From NCBI RefSeq assembly GCF_964204645.1, contig NC_134034.1, forward strand, positions 3,256,072 to 3,320,071: 64,000 bases of DNA, read 5' to 3'. The number at the start of each line of letters is the position of its first letter. Within the stretch, counting starts at the first letter, position 1. A program made the translations under genes and the position numbers. Positions 1-19,980 of this stretch are shown in pieces. The DNA comes from Tubulanus polymorphus (lineage: Eukaryota > Nemertea > Palaeonemertea > Tubulaniformes > Tubulanidae). The notes under the pieces are model-generated. The model saw only the letters and a program-made list of their open reading frames with translations. It searched no databases and had not been told where the DNA came from.

Positions 1-830
1 TTCATATACGAATCAGAAAAAATTACCTGTGATGACATGTTCGCTAGTTGCTGTCAGTCGATTTCAGCGGATATTTTTTGTCTTCAACTAACTACGCCGA
101 TCCCGGATCGCGTTTGTCGTGACGAATGAATATACTATTTCGTCTAATGCATGTATAATGGAGGGTGAGATAATTGATATGTGTGTTCAGATCACCAACT
201 GTTCAAATACAACGTTTAAGTCGGTATCTCCAGCTTCAGTCCGAAAAAGTCGGAATTATTTGTAACCTATAGCGGTCTAACGATTCGGACAATATGAGAA
301 ATATAAGACTCTGGTGGTATCGTTGCTTACCTAAGTATATTGTACCAGGGAAACGGTCCCACCTTACTTATTGTACAGAGGGCTTACATTGGTCGAATTG
401 CTACGTGACAATAGAAACACGAGTTCCATTTAACGGGTCATTCATGATATCTATACAACGAATGCGGGTAATTAGTAACCAGTAGTTATTTCACGTAAAA
501 TTTTAAGTCATTTAAGATAGGATATGATAAGTAATACTACGATTCAAAATCTTAAAAATGATAAAATGCATGCACAAGTTCAAGGTTATTCATAAATCGA
601 TATAAAATCGATTCATATAATATAATATTCCTACTTAGAATAAGAATCACTCTACGGTAGATATTACGTTTGAAATATTTAAATTCTGGAGTTTTTAATG
701 ATGATAATCGATGGATGATAATCGATGGAGTTTTATGAATACAGATGGACAGGTGGAAGATGCCCGATATCCCAATTTCATCACTCGTCAAAACGCTATG
801 TCGTAATGTACCTATATCGAGCGAAAAATC

Positions 831-1107
831 TGTTTAATAAACGCAGTAATTCTAGTGTTGGCCTGTTTCAATAAACGGAGTTACCCTAGTGTTGGCCTGG
901 TGAATAAACGCAGTTACCCTAGTGTTGGCCTGGTGAATAAACGTAATTACTCTAGTGTTGGCCTGTTTAATAAACGTAGTAACCATAGTGTTGGCCTGGT
1001 GAATAAATGTAGGCCAACACCAGGTTTACGTTTATTCACCAGGGCAACACTATGGTTACTACGTTTATTAAACAGGCCAACACTAGAGTAACTACGTTTA
1101 TTAAACA
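831..1107. repeat. 33-bp minisatellite arranged as an inverted repeat
   Basis: About five units of roughly 33 bp, each reading approximately 'aataaacgYagttacYctag' followed by 'tgttggcctg', run forward from 831 to about 1012. About three units in reverse complement then follow to about 1107. The array is therefore a palindrome with its centre near 1010 and could fold into a hairpin with arms of about 100 bp. Open reading frames across it are tandem-repeat artefacts. Confidence 0.85.
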
Positions 1108-1801
1108 TGACCCACCAGGATCCAATAGGTGTCGCTAGTGCGCAGCAGTGCTGCACTTGATCTTGAAAAAGAGAACGTCCCTGTTTTTTATTTGATTGCG
1201 GTAGATTCTGGTTAGATTTCTTTTGTTTCGATTTGGTGGATCCCCCAACAAACCCACCACGCCTGTCGGGCGCGAGACGGGGATTTGATTCCGGTTTATG
1301 TAAATAAAGAAAGGAGACCCAAAAACATACTGGCATACTGATAGATTTTCATTCACGGATAGGTTTATCAGTCCTGACAATAACCTGTTCGATAGACACG
1401 TACACATCTAGTTTTGTATTCCTTATAGCGCGTGGATACTTTTCAAACATTGCTACATATCGAAAATAATGTACTTGGTCAATTTCAAAGATATTAATGA
1501 ATTAGGGAAACCGATGCATTAGGGAAACGGATAATGCATAAAAATATTTCAGATGCGCGAAATAGATGTGCAAAATATTTTAGATAATCAGTTTCAATCT
1601 GAGATCCGAACCGTATAGTCTAGTATCTAGCAGTGTTGTTGATGTAATATGAGAATGTGTACATGGTCTGATATTGAGACCTACGAGCAATTATCTAACA
1701 CTTTGCTCGTAGTTGAGACTAACCGTACCGCGCTGATTAGCCAGTATATACGTACAATTCGTGGCGTGTAATTAGTGTTTTCTAATGCGGCAAAACGCGC
1801 G

Positions 1802-2857
1802 ATGTCGAAAAATGAATCAAAATGCGATGAAAAACTCGAACTATCGGATAGGTTCATACAGCGAGTCACATTTCTGCCTTTATTGATAACGTTCGGCATT
1901 TTCTTCAACAGTCTCAGTATCGTGATCCTAAAACGACAGTCGTCGCAGCACAGGTCGCTGTTTCTGCTCAGGGCTTTGGCCGTCGCTGATATTTCTTTTC
2001 TCGCCGTCAAATTCTTTAGAGAGTTCCTGCGTCCGTTGCTGAATGTATCAGTTTACGGGATATCCCTCCAACGCATCTCATCTCGACATGGTACGAGATT
2101 TGCAGGGTTTTATTGGTTGTATTTCGGTATGTTTATCTTCAATCGTTCGACGAAGTTGACGAGGAACTGGATAACGGTTCTGATGGCAACAGAACGGGCC
2201 GTGAGTCTTAGTTTCCCGCTGGTCGCGCAGGCTCACATCACCAAACGACGCCTATTAATATGCGTCAGCTTGCAATACGTTTTCTTCGCTTGCTTCGGTC
2301 TTTTTTATTTTATGTATATAGGCCATTCATTTTATTGGTTGGACGTTTGTACAGGAATTTACATCGCGGTACTCGCCCAAAGACATTTAAATCATACTCA
2401 AACCCTCCTTTTGTATTTCGTAGAAGAGATTTTAACAACGATTTTCACGAGTCTGATTCCGATGTTATTTCATATAATGCTCAACGTCGTTCTTGTATAT
2501 TTGCTGAAACGAATCGGTAAAAATAGACAAAATCTCGGCACCCAAGATTCGAAGTTCAGCAACCTCGATCGAAAAGCTACTAAAATGACGCTCGCTATTG
2601 TCATTTTATTCATCATCTTAGAGTTTCCCACATCGGTGTATACTTATAAGAATATGCTGGTGTCCATGGGCGTGTCGCAGCCGAGTAGTGAAGTTAGGGA
2701 TCTGCTAGCGCGTATATCAACTTTTGGGTCTGACGTGATGACTCCTTTAGATTCGAGCGTCAACTATTTCCTATATTGTGGGACAAACGACAGATTCAGG
2801 GCTGAAGCGATAAAACTATTTAAAAGTTTTGTAAGCAAATTCCGCTGTTTAAGTTAA
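1802..2857 (+). CDS. Rhodopsin-like (class A) GPCR, peptide-receptor type, copy 1
   Basis: A single-exon receptor of 351 residues. The ATG at 1802 (MSKNESKCD) is chosen because the frame upstream has no earlier ATG. Seven hydrophobic segments are visible. TM1 is near residues 20-45 (LLITFGIFFNSLSIVIL, with the TM1 Asn), and TM3 ends in a TERAVSLSFP variant of DRY. An extracellular-loop-2 Cys lies in LDVCTGIY. TM6 contains a FPTS segment in place of the usual CWxP, and TM7 contains SVNYFLY as a variant of NPxxY. The layout resembles invertebrate FMRFamide or other neuropeptide receptors, a family-level inference only; ligand and G protein cannot be read. The near-identical paralogue lies inverted at 4676-5746. 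A Ser/Thr- and Lys-rich tail ends in SKFRCLS. Confidence 0.85.
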   Translation: MSKNESKCDEKLELSDRFIQRVTFLPLLITFGIFFNSLSIVILKRQSSQHRSLFLLRALAVADISFLAVKFFREFLRPLLNVSVYGISLQRISSRHGTRFAGFYWLYFGMFIFNRSTKLTRNWITVLMATERAVSLSFPLVAQAHITKRRLLICVSLQYVFFACFGLFYFMYIGHSFYWLDVCTGIYIAVLAQRHLNHTQTLLLYFVEEILTTIFTSLIPMLFHIMLNVVLVYLLKRIGKNRQNLGTQDSKFSNLDRKATKMTLAIVILFIILEFPTSVYTYKNMLVSMGVSQPSSEVRDLLARISTFGSDVMTPLDSSVNYFLYCGTNDRFRAEAIKLFKSFVSKFRCLS

Positions 2858-4079
2858 CAGAGAGCTTTTTCCATTCATTTGAGCCACGATAATTGGCGCT
2901 TAAGTGCAACGAGATTCGTTCTTCGAGAATATGTCCGTTAAGATAATTGGCACATGAATGACACGGGATCTGTTTTTCTATTCAGCTGCCCACATTACGA
3001 TTTCAATGCTTGAGTCGTATTTCTGCTAATATCAATCACGAGACGGACGGCAAGGGCTTTCTATCATTTTGCGGAAAACTAAAAATAATCACGACAATAA
3101 TGATAAGGTTTTTTGCCGGTCGGAACGCCCTAGTGTATAATCACAAGAACAAAATAGGGTTTGCTGTCGGTCAGTCACAAAAACCCTGATAGAGGCCACG
3201 CAAATTCAAAGTTAGCCTGTTTCTCATCAATTTCATTTTCCGTGCGCGCATTCCGCGTGGAGATATCTGTTTCCGTTTCGCTTGAAAAAAGTAAAACATC
3301 TTCACGGTCGCCTCCCAAATGTTACTTTGGCAGGTGAGTATTTTGGTTTTGCTGTTTATCCTGATTGAAGGTCGTAAATGCCTAAATTTCCCCATTTGAA
3401 AAATTGAAAATATTCGCTCTAATCACTTTTTGAATATTGTAATAAGGTTTTTTATTTCTCTTTTTTTAAACAGGGAGGTAAAATGAAAGCCTGTCGCCCT
3501 CATTGTTAAGAAAAAAGGCTGACGAGAAACAATGGTATTTCTTTGCGTGGCCTTATCATCACGAGATTTATGTTATTTTTCTATTGATGAATTTACGTGT
3601 CTCTCTGATAATCAATGGCAAATATAAAACAATGCAGCGAAAATTAGTAGCCGTTTAGATTTCGTTAAGAACCAGTAGTTATCGCGAAGGCCTCGGCTGT
3701 TGTTTGCTGTCGACCTGGTGGCTCAGGTGTTGGGGTTCGAATCCATGAAAGTTGTGTAAATCCATCCTCTCCGGCAGGGATTCGAACCTGATGGGCTGGC
3801 ATCGATATTGCCAAGGTACACTCAATCGGGACAGTTCCTCACCAGCTTCACTGCGGCAATATCATTTATCAATTTCTCAAGATAACATCAAATAGTCATA
3901 TTGTTCCTTGAAATCCTACGAGCTGAAATTAACTGAAATTCATACCATATTCTCTACACAATACGAAGTGTGGCCATGTATTCCGTTTTGGTGCTTCGTG
4001 AAAGTCCCGCGGAGCGTGTAAATCTTTATTTTCTTGTTTTTATGTTTTGTAAATTATGAATATTGTTGTATAAATTCTT
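2858..4079. other. Intergenic spacer between convergent GPCR genes
   Basis: No gene is recognised. Near 3710-3760 there is a tRNA-like stretch with a B-box-like 'ggttcgaatcc', and near 3771-3840 a fragment of the tRNA-like foldback family ('ccggcagggattcgaacctg') found complete elsewhere in the window. Both look like SINE or foldback debris. Confidence 0.5.
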
Positions 4080-4660
4080 GTATTCTCTATATACAAATGT
4101 ACAAATGTTTGGTTAGAGAGAAATAAACCATTCGATCCATTCTACCGTCTGTCACACCTGCTCTCCGTGCGACATTTTGATCCGGGATTTCGCTAATAAT
4201 CCTTTTATCTACCTTTGCATCAATTTGTTCAGCGGAGGAATTCGCATTCAGAAATAAACAAAAAACTCTGCTAGTTGTTTTTGTTCTCATTTATCAGCGA
4301 TAGTTTACTCAGTATACGTTCGTGTAGTGCTGAAAAACTGCTCCGCGGACACTCGGAAACGTTGCTATGACGTCATTACCTATTCATTAGCATAGCAAAA
4401 TACAGTAGGTGGCGCCACGTGACGGGCCATAAAAGCCTTTTTTCAACATTACGCGAGCGTATGCTAGATAAACTATCGCTGATAGATGAAAACTCAAACA
4501 AATTTATGCCAGTTCATGATTTATTTCTGAATGCAAATTCCTTACTGAACAAATTGATGCATAATATTCACAGATCAATCGATTATTAGCGAAATTACGG
4601 ACCACAACGTCGTACGGAGAGCATGTGTGGCAGACAGTAATTGGCCGCTACGTCAAGGCA
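4080..4660. repeat. Foldback (inverted-repeat) element
   Basis: The segment 4130-4290 is repeated in reverse complement at about 4490-4650, including 'gaacaaattgatgca', 'ttattagcgaaatt' and 'cggagagca'. Inner arms 'tttatcagcgatagtttac' (about 4290) and 'aaactatcgctgata' (about 4470) also pair. The loop contains a full CRE-like TGACGTCA (about 4369) and a CTCF-like 'aggtggcgccacg' (about 4406). Related half elements lie near 59800-59935 and 60360-60420. Confidence 0.65.
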
Positions 4661-4675
4661 TGTTCACTCCGACAA

Positions 4676-5746
4676 TCACGACACTTTCTCTTGTCTTAAA
4701 CAGCGACACCTACTTCCAAAACGTTTGAATATTCTTATCGCTTCAGCCCTGAATCTGTCGTTGGTTCCACAATATACGAAATAATTGACGCACGAATCTA
4801 AAGGAGTCAGCAGGTCGGACCCTATAGTTGATACACGCGCTAGCAGATCCCTAACTTCACTACTCGGCTGCGACACGCCCATGTACACCAGCATATTCTT
4901 ATAAGTATACATCGAAGTTGGAAACTCTAAGATGATGAATACAATGACAATAGCGAGCGTCATCTTAGTTGCTTTTCGATCGAGGTTGCTGAACTTTGAC
5001 TGTTGGGTGCCGAGATTTTGTCTATTTTTACCAATTCGTTTCAGCAAATATACAAGAACGACGTTGAGCATTATAAGAAATAACATCGGAATCAGACTCG
5101 TGAAAATCGTTGTTAAAACCTCTTCCACGTAATATATAAGATGGCTTTGAATATGATTTAATTTTTTTTCGGCCAGTATTGGAACGTAAATTCCTGTACA
5201 AACGTCCAACCAATAAAATGAATGGCCTATATACATAAAATAAAAAAGACCGAAGCAAGCGAAGAAAACGTATTGCAAGCTGACGCATATTAATAGGCGT
5301 CGTTTGGTGATGTGAGCCTGCGCCACCAGCGGGAAACTAAGACTCACAACCCGTTCTGTTGCCATCAGAACCGTTATCCAGTTCCTCGTAAATTTCGTCG
5401 ACCGATTGAACGGAAACATAGCAAAATACAACCAATAAAACCCAGCAAATTTTGGATTATGACGAGTTACGACGCGTTGAAAGGAAATCCCGTAAACCGC
5501 TACATTCAGCAACGGACGCAGGAACTCCCGGAAGAATTTGACCTCGAGAAAAGAAATATCAGCGACGGCCAAAGCTCTGAGCAGAAACAGCGACCTGTGC
5601 TGCGACGACTGTCGCTTTAGGATCACGATACTGAGACTGTTGAAGAAAATACCAAACGTTATCAATACGGGCAGAACTGTGACTCGCTGTATGAACTTAT
5701 CCGATATTTCAAGTTTTCCATCGCATTTTGATTCATTTTTCGACAT
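4676..5746 (-). CDS. Rhodopsin-like (class A) GPCR, peptide-receptor type, copy 2
   Basis: An intronless receptor of 356 residues starting at the ATG at 5746-5744 (MSKNESKCDGKLEIS). By eye about nine residues in ten match the copy at 1802-2857, and differences are scattered substitutions without frameshifts, so both copies look functional. The same landmarks are present: the TM1 Asn, TERVVSLSFP at the end of TM3, LDVCTGIY in loop 2 and SCVNYFVY in TM7. Divergence clusters in extracellular loop 1 (residues 80-100) and the start of loop 2 (PILAEKKLNHIQSH versus AVLAQRHLNHTQTL), where ligand specificity could differ. The tail is five residues longer, ending RQEKVS. The ligand is unknown. Confidence 0.85.
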   Translation of the reverse strand: MSKNESKCDGKLEISDKFIQRVTVLPVLITFGIFFNSLSIVILKRQSSQHRSLFLLRALAVADISFLEVKFFREFLRPLLNVAVYGISFQRVVTRHNPKFAGFYWLYFAMFPFNRSTKFTRNWITVLMATERVVSLSFPLVAQAHITKRRLLICVSLQYVFFACFGLFYFMYIGHSFYWLDVCTGIYVPILAEKKLNHIQSHLIYYVEEVLTTIFTSLIPMLFLIMLNVVLVYLLKRIGKNRQNLGTQQSKFSNLDRKATKMTLAIVIVFIILEFPTSMYTYKNMLVYMGVSQPSSEVRDLLARVSTIGSDLLTPLDSCVNYFVYCGTNDRFRAEAIRIFKRFGSRCRCLRQEKVS

Positions 5747-5990
5747 CGCGCGTTTTGCCACATTAGAAAATATCCATTAACGTCACGAATAATACGTATG
5801 ATGATATGTTTTGGCGAATAAGTCTGAATAGCACGCAGACGAATTCCCGACGACAGCAGGAACAGCACTGCTAGATACTAGACTATACCACAGTTCGGAT
5901 CTTAGATTGGAACTGATTAAATTAACGCGCATCTGAAATTCTGATGCATTATCCGTTTCCCGATGCATTATCCGTTCATTAGATATTAAC

Positions 5991-8190
<2,200 letters not shown>

Positions 8191-8505
8191 CTACTATCCG
8201 TACATTATCGCCCCCTCGTGACATTTAGCCGATATTACACAATTTGAATTTACACTTAGACATTTGGACGGTATTATATTATGACATTTTATCGAAGTAC
8301 TGACAAATAGACGAAACGCTGATTTTTGAAGGGAATTGTCGCCCATACGCGCTATGTGGTGCGCCAGGTGCAATCGGCCTACCTTATATTGGATGAACGC
8401 GGGATCGTTGTGTATCACACCCGGTACACCGTACGGCGTGCTTCACTTCTTTCATCGAAGGTTCGAGTCGACGAAAATCAAATCGCTTCTTTCGACGCTG
8501 CTGCG

Positions 8506-14139
<5,634 letters not shown>

Positions 14140-14181
14140 ACGGAACAAACGTGTTATGATATCGCTACGCTCTCAGACTCC

Positions 14182-14597
14182 CCCGGCAGGGATTCGAACC
14201 TGATGGCATCGAGATTGCCACGGTACGAAACCCTGCCACGCTAGACGAGTGCGCAGCTACACCCGCAGCTTAGATGGTGTCATTATTAGCCAATCAGATA
14301 TCCCGTTTTATTTTAGCCCGGGTTTTCCGTTTATAGTTCTTCCGCGAAGTTTACCTTAGCGATTATACAACGAACAATCTGATTGGTGCCGCAAGTTTTC
14401 GTGCGGCACAGCTGCGCATTCAATTCAATATCTATTTCACGGAAAAGCAGAACAATAAAATCATAAGAAAGCTAAACAAATTTAAAAGAGAACGAGAAAA
14501 TAAAACCAATGTACCTGTGCACCCGGTCTAGTGTGGCAGGGGTTCGTGCCGTGGCTGTGCGTGGCGATGCCATCGGGTTCGAATCCCTGCCGTGGGA
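14182..14597. mobile_element. Foldback element with tRNA-like termini, copy 1
   Basis: The left end 'ccggcagggattcgaacctg' and right end 'gggttcgaatccctgccg' are inverted copies carrying a pol III B-box-like GGTTCGAATCC. The right end also has an A-box-like 'gtggctgtgcgtggcg'. Interior parts 'agccaatcagatatcccg' and 'caatctgattgg' pair as well. About 90 bp near 14420-14510 is extra relative to the copies at 44717 and 54255. Confidence 0.8.
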
Positions 14598-14913
14598 GGA
14601 TGACGTTCTGATCGTAGCACAATTTCTTTCCTGTAACTTTTCGTCCTTATATTAATATGCCGCTCTAGACTGTTGTTGACTCAAGGGGACAACCTCGACG
14701 CTCGGTCTATGAAACCTAAATCGTCTTCAAGATCAGTTCGTTCAAACCTGACTTGGCAAGTTAAACGAATACAGAAGAGTTACATTTTACAGAGAATCAA
14801 AAATCAATGTTCGAAAAGGAAATATATTTAAGACTAATTGAATCGAATTGCCGTAAAAGTATAGCTACAATTCGAATGAGTAGCCATATCTTATTAATAG
14901 AAACGGGGAGGTG

Positions 14914-15294
14914 CAGGGGTGGTTTCAAGGGGAGCAGGGGGAGCGCTCCCCCTCAAAATTTCAAGGTGCCTTAAAAATTGTTTTTGAAACTTTTTTTCAT
15001 TTAAGTAAAGTTTTTTTTATAAAACTAAACCATCCGTAATTGGGTGTTTCAAAAATATAGTTGATGATTTCCGGTGACTTTCATGGGGGGGGGGGGCGGG
15101 GGGCTAGACCACTTTTCCTTTTTTTGTCTCTTATCTTTGGCTGTTTAATACATGTCTAGGATACAGGATTCGCAAAGGCTCCCAGGTGCCACCAGAAAAG
15201 CCAAGATAGCTCTAAAATTGAATCAAATTTAGAAAATTTTCGGTGTGACGCTTTACCTGCCCCCCTCCATAATTAAACCCTAGATCCACCCCTG
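14914..15294. mobile_element. Non-autonomous hAT-like element
   Basis: It begins 'caggggtgg' and ends 'ccacccctg', giving a 9-bp terminal inverted repeat, and is flanked on both sides by a direct repeat 'gaggtg'. CAGGGGTGG termini are typical of hAT elements. No coding capacity is seen. Confidence 0.65.
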
Positions 15295-17372
15295 GAGGTG
15301 GCAAAGACCTCCACTCGAGAGACAACAGAGGAACTGTAGATTTTGCGATGGAACTGACCTTGAAGATGAATATTATCTTATTTCCAAAATGCCCTAGATT
15401 TCACGATTTGCGACGGAAATTCATAAAACCTCATTATTATAGATACCTATCTGTACATAGATACACAGTAGACTCCGCTCAACTCGAATTCATTGGCACC
15501 AGAAAAAAAATCATTGAGTTAAGCGGAATTTGTGTCCGAGGACGAATCCCAAACCAACGACAGAATACGCGGACAATTTTTACTGGTTTATTAGAATATA
15601 ACCGTTAACTGGAATACAAATTATAAACATAAAAGTTTACAGAATATTGTTGTAATTATCAAAAATCAATTAGACTGAACGGCAACAGAGGAAAATCAAC
15701 CGACTTACAATTTATTCCGCTTCTTCGTGTAACGAAACATTGCAGTGACCAAAACGCCACGCAGTCACAAACCCAACTGAACAGAAATGCACGTACAAAA
15801 TATTAAACCCGGAAATACTCAAACCGTGAAATCAGAATCACAGCAGCGAAAAGAAACATAGTAATCCAAAAGCTCTGAAGCAACCAGCAAACCCAACGGT
15901 CCGAAACAATTGCAGTTGGGGTTTTGACGAAATTTGTGAAAAAAAAATCGTTGAAAAATTGAAAAACCTCAATAAAACATTCGATCCGACATGGCTTGTT
16001 TGACTATCAGATGCAAAATATAAGTACATTCATTTGGCACGAAGGAAAATGAACGATCATGAACTGCCGCCTACCGCGTTATCGTAGTGAATTTTGTAAT
16101 AAATAAACGGGCAATAGGCCGTTAATTTTCGGGTATTTAGGATCGATTGTAATTAGGAGTTCGTGTACGTACGAATGACTGAATGTCTCCGTCAGCGGTG
16201 CTACCGATAGCCTACTAATCAAAGCAGTAAACACGTGCATGTTTTGACCGATCCTTGTGTTCGCTGCCGGGAGGTCGTCAAGATAGTCGAGTTAACACCG
16301 GGGTTTGAACGAAGTTTTGTTAAAAGATAGTCCGAGTTGAACGAATATTCGAGTTGAGAAATTAGTAGAGCGAATTTTAAATGTATGGTTTAACATAGGA
16401 GACAGAAAAAACTTTCAACATTTGCCGAGTTGAACAGATTTTCGACTAAATAGGATTCGATACCGTACTCAGTTATTGAGTACACAGAATGAGAACGAAT
16501 TGCTAAAAGTTAGGTAAATACTGTTTCTTAGGTCTGAAAAGAATCCAATCATGTTATATCATATGCTTAATCATATGCTTTTTAAGTTCTTGATTTATAT
16601 ATAAATGTATTAACCCTTTGTACAGCGCGTAGATTATTATTTTAGTTATGCGCTATATAAGAAATTAATTATTATTATATTATTATTATATCCTCGAAAT
16701 TACTACTCAACAAATTGACCGGTGCCGATACGGGAACGGCGTTATATTTTCCGAATTGTATTGTGTCGTGTATCGAAAGTACTGTATTCATAGAAAATTA
16801 TTGTAACGAAATTGAGGACCACGATGGTCTATTTCATTAAACTTAAACTTAATCTTATATAGTTTTCTTCGCGGGATTTAACACCAGGTGAGGCTTTGTA
16901 AACGCCTTCCCTGTTGGACTACGAACGACGAAACGACTGTATTAGAAGACGTCTAGTTTATTTCTCACCCACAGTATAGGGCTCCAACAGTATAAATACC
17001 TGTGTCCAATGATGTGTTAATCACAAACTGCTTTAACGTATAAAAGAGAATTCATGCTTGAAATGGTATACACTGAATACAGTTAAATCCAGATTATAGT
17101 ATTACAGTATTCACTATTATAGTATTCACAGGCTTTTCTTGATTATTTGGTGAACGGATTCGTCTGCCGGAATTCTGCGAACGAAATCATCAAATAGCTA
17201 TAAGTCCTCCGTCGGGTTTTCATGAGACTTTTCAAAAAAGAATACATTTTTATTTGGTCACGTCCGTCTTTACTTTTAACCGAATGATTTGTGTGTTGAA
17301 ATGATTCTGTCACTGGGTTCAAAATCTGTAATATCTATCAAATGTGTCCAATCCTGTAAATCAATTTTTTGT
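15295..17372. other. Repeat-derived intergenic region
   Basis: No gene is recognised. At about 15465 'cagtagactccgctcaactc' resembles a pogo/Tigger-type terminus, with related 'cgagttgaacgaatattcga' sequence near 16330-16430. At about 16640-16690 'tgcgctatataagaaatt' with ATT repeats, and near 16800-16860 'cattaaacttaaacttaatc', look like LINE 3' tails. Confidence 0.4.
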
Positions 17373-17825
17373 GAGTATACTAAATAAACCAGTCTAATGC
17401 CAACACTGCCGTCTTGTTTGCCTTCTATGCTCCAGCTCTCCCGTGATTACAATTTGCAAAAATGAATTCTTTTACTTTATTTCTCCGATATTTTGAATTC
17501 ATTTCATCACGATTTTCGCTGATATAGATTTTTTGTCTACAGTCCTTCCGAAATTTTATGCTGAACATACCACGAACAACGAAAACGATTTCAAATTCCT
17601 CCGCTTTTTCCTTGATCCCTTCCATTTTAAAACGTCAAGGCCGCGCTCCGAGTAATCAATTAAGAAAAGGCACGTGTAATGACGAAGATTCAAAGTTTAT
17701 TTTGCTCCATATTATTTTACAAATAAAACAAGGTGGCCAGTAGACGGCCTAAAAACCAACAAAACTAAGAGTTTTTGATTAAGTCACATTTTCAACGAAA
17801 TACTTAAATGAATGAATAACATGTT

Positions 17826-19980
17826 TTATAATGTATACATCCCTCCATTTAGCCAATCCTGGTCGATCTTGACGATAAATTCCTCCAATATCGCTTCGAG
17901 TTTCTCTCGAAGTTCCGCTTTAACAAATTCCTCGAATTCGTCTCGCGATATCTTTCTATTTCCGTCGGTGTCGGATTCCATCAGTGTCGCTCTTACTTTT
18001 TCTCCTTGTTCTCCGATCTGACCCAGAAATGACAGGTAACATTCGACTTCTTCCGCGTCCAAATCCCCGCTTTTATCTTTGTCGAATTCTTCGAAGGTGT
18101 CCTTCCACTTTTTAACGACTCTCTCGCTGGAATGATTGTGAAATGAATAAATGAGGCGACAGTATAATGAATTGACAGCCGATTAGTGTTTCGAGATGAT
18201 AATCCAACCCCCGGACTAAGAGGACTGCAATCGGTCAAGCAACCGAAGACAGAAAACAAGTGCCTACTTCATACAGACTTACAGAGTGAACCATTCCTAA
18301 TTATAGGGACGTTAGATTATTCAAGGCCCAGGGCCCAGTTCCAAAGTCATGGCTTAGACTTCAGACCAATTTAAGATCATTTTAGTTCTATAGCCAATCT
18401 AACAACTTAGGACCAGTCTTAAGATTTAAGACCTTTTTTGGACGTAACTCTCAACTGAAGAACCAGCCCCAGGACATATGATAAGCCCGAGACCTGACAC
18501 CATGATTTGGAAATTTCCATTCAAATTTGGAAACCTCATCAAAACCTTAGTTTCACACATTTTTCCTTGATTTTAAAACATTACTTAAAAGTCCAACGTA
18601 TTATGCTTACAACTATTTCAAAAAGCCGAATATCGAGCGACCTCAGTCAAGTACCGGCCATATGAAAAATCAACCCAACCCGCTTATTCTTCATGACATT
18701 GGCTTAAACGAAAAATCCAAGATGGCCGGTAACGTCAGTTTTCAATGGGGACTCTACGTTCGACTGCGGCAATCTACTTGTGGTAAGCGAAGATCCACCA
18801 GGTTCGCTAGTGTGCATTCAGACAACGACTCCCAGATTTCTTCTACGATTCAATTAAAATCTAACCATAATTTGTTGAATTCTTTGAATGGTGAGTTAAG
18901 TGAAGTTCACCCTATATATGAACCTAAAGATCATTCGAGTTTATCAAGAAGGTGATTTGCCTAATTTCTGATGAGGGAGGCTAAAAATCTAGATGAAAGT
19001 TCATCCAAAATGAATTAGATTTTGACAGGGTTGTTGCACCGATGCGCACGCCATCTAGTGGGATAGCTGGTGGCACCGAGTCCTCATTGTGATGGACATT
19101 TCACCTAATCCTCATATCAGGTTTTAGGTATTCATCTTGAAATGTGGGGTGTGTATCACACTAATGTGGTCCCTGGGAACGAACGACCTAGGGCGGACAC
19201 CGATTAATGAAATAAACCCCATCGAGGAGACTAGAAAAAAGAGGCACATTTAGGGAAATTTTGGTCCGGAAGAACAGCTAAGGTATTTCTTGGATAAAGC
19301 AGCCATTTCAAAGGGCAATAACGGGGTCCCTCTATCATTGTCAAATATTTTTTCGAATAAAGCCGAAAGTAACCGATTACTGGGAGAATGAGTGGTCAGA
19401 TTTGTAAGGTTTGACAATATAAGTCTTAGTAAAAAAGGCAACCACAACTGAACCACTGGACCGCCCCCAGAATCTGCCCCCGAAGTACCGCTGCCGCTGT
19501 CTCTTTTATGCATATGCACTATCGATGACATACCTGAACCAGTCGTGTACGAAGTCATTGAAATCTAACGGTTTTCTCTCTTCTCTGCAGTTGTACTTAT
19601 TATCCAAATGCTGAAAAAATATCACGTACAAATTCTTACAATATATCATCCGCATTTTGGATTTCTCAATGATATCGTTTACGAAAAATCGATTTCTGAA
19701 AGATAATACCTGTTCAAACACGTATTGCACGATATGTGGACAGAAAATTCGAGGCATCTTTCGAAGAGACATTTCATATCTGAAAAGATCTTACCTTGAT
19801 ATATTTCATATTCGGCAGGACCCTCGACTGTTCCTGAAACGGAAGCTTGCGACGTCCATGTCCGTTATAATTCTTGGTATATTGCTCCACGGCTTTCTCG
19901 AAAACTTTCTTGAATCTATCGGCGATCTGATATTTAGTAAAAATGACATCGAACAACTGAAAATATTTGACGTAGTCCAT
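17826..19980 (-). CDS. EF-hand calcium-binding protein, copy A (three exons)
   Basis: Exons complement(19795..19980), (19534..19610) and (17826..18126) join in phases 0 and 2 to give about 187 residues. The start is MDYVKYFQLFDVIFTKYQ. The C-terminal half has two EF-hand loops: DKDKSGDLDAEE and DTDGNRKISRDE. In the second loop the invariant Gly at position 6 is Arg, which differs from copies B and C and may weaken Ca2+ binding. The N-terminal half (YNGHGRRKLPF) looks like degenerate EF-hands. The likely role is a cytosolic Ca2+ buffer or sensor; no signal peptide or membrane segment is seen. The C-terminus (DQDWLNGGMYTL) is three residues longer than in B and C. It lies downstream of iGluR pseudogene A on the same strand. 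Confidence 0.75.

Larger units (their letters stand above)
1495..5990. repeat. Inverted segmental duplication carrying two GPCR genes
   Basis: The block at about 1495-2857 is repeated in reverse orientation at about 4676-5990. The similarity covers both coding regions and also the upstream flank. Shared flank motifs are 'gatgcattatccgtttccc', 'cagatgcgcg' and 'tagtatctagcagtg', read near 1500-1640 and, in reverse complement, near 5860-5970. The duplication therefore copied the proximal promoter with the gene. The two copies converge tail to tail around a spacer of about 1.8 kb. Confidence 0.85.

Noticed and set aside
855-1336. Repeat-containing frames (NKRSYPSVGLV units) on both strands
   Set aside because: Translation of the inverted 33-bp minisatellite, with no flanking coding evidence.
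18662-18955. Plus-strand frame beginning MKNQPNPLILHDIG in each triplicated copy
   Set aside because: It lies in the EF-hand intron, changes frame between copies and has no recognisable motif.
19250-19558. Minus-strand frame of about 100 residues beginning MTSYTTGSGMSS, present in the three triplicated copies
   Set aside because: It starts in another frame of EF-hand exon 2 and runs into the intron. It is frameshifted in copy B, and its conservation is explained by recent duplication.
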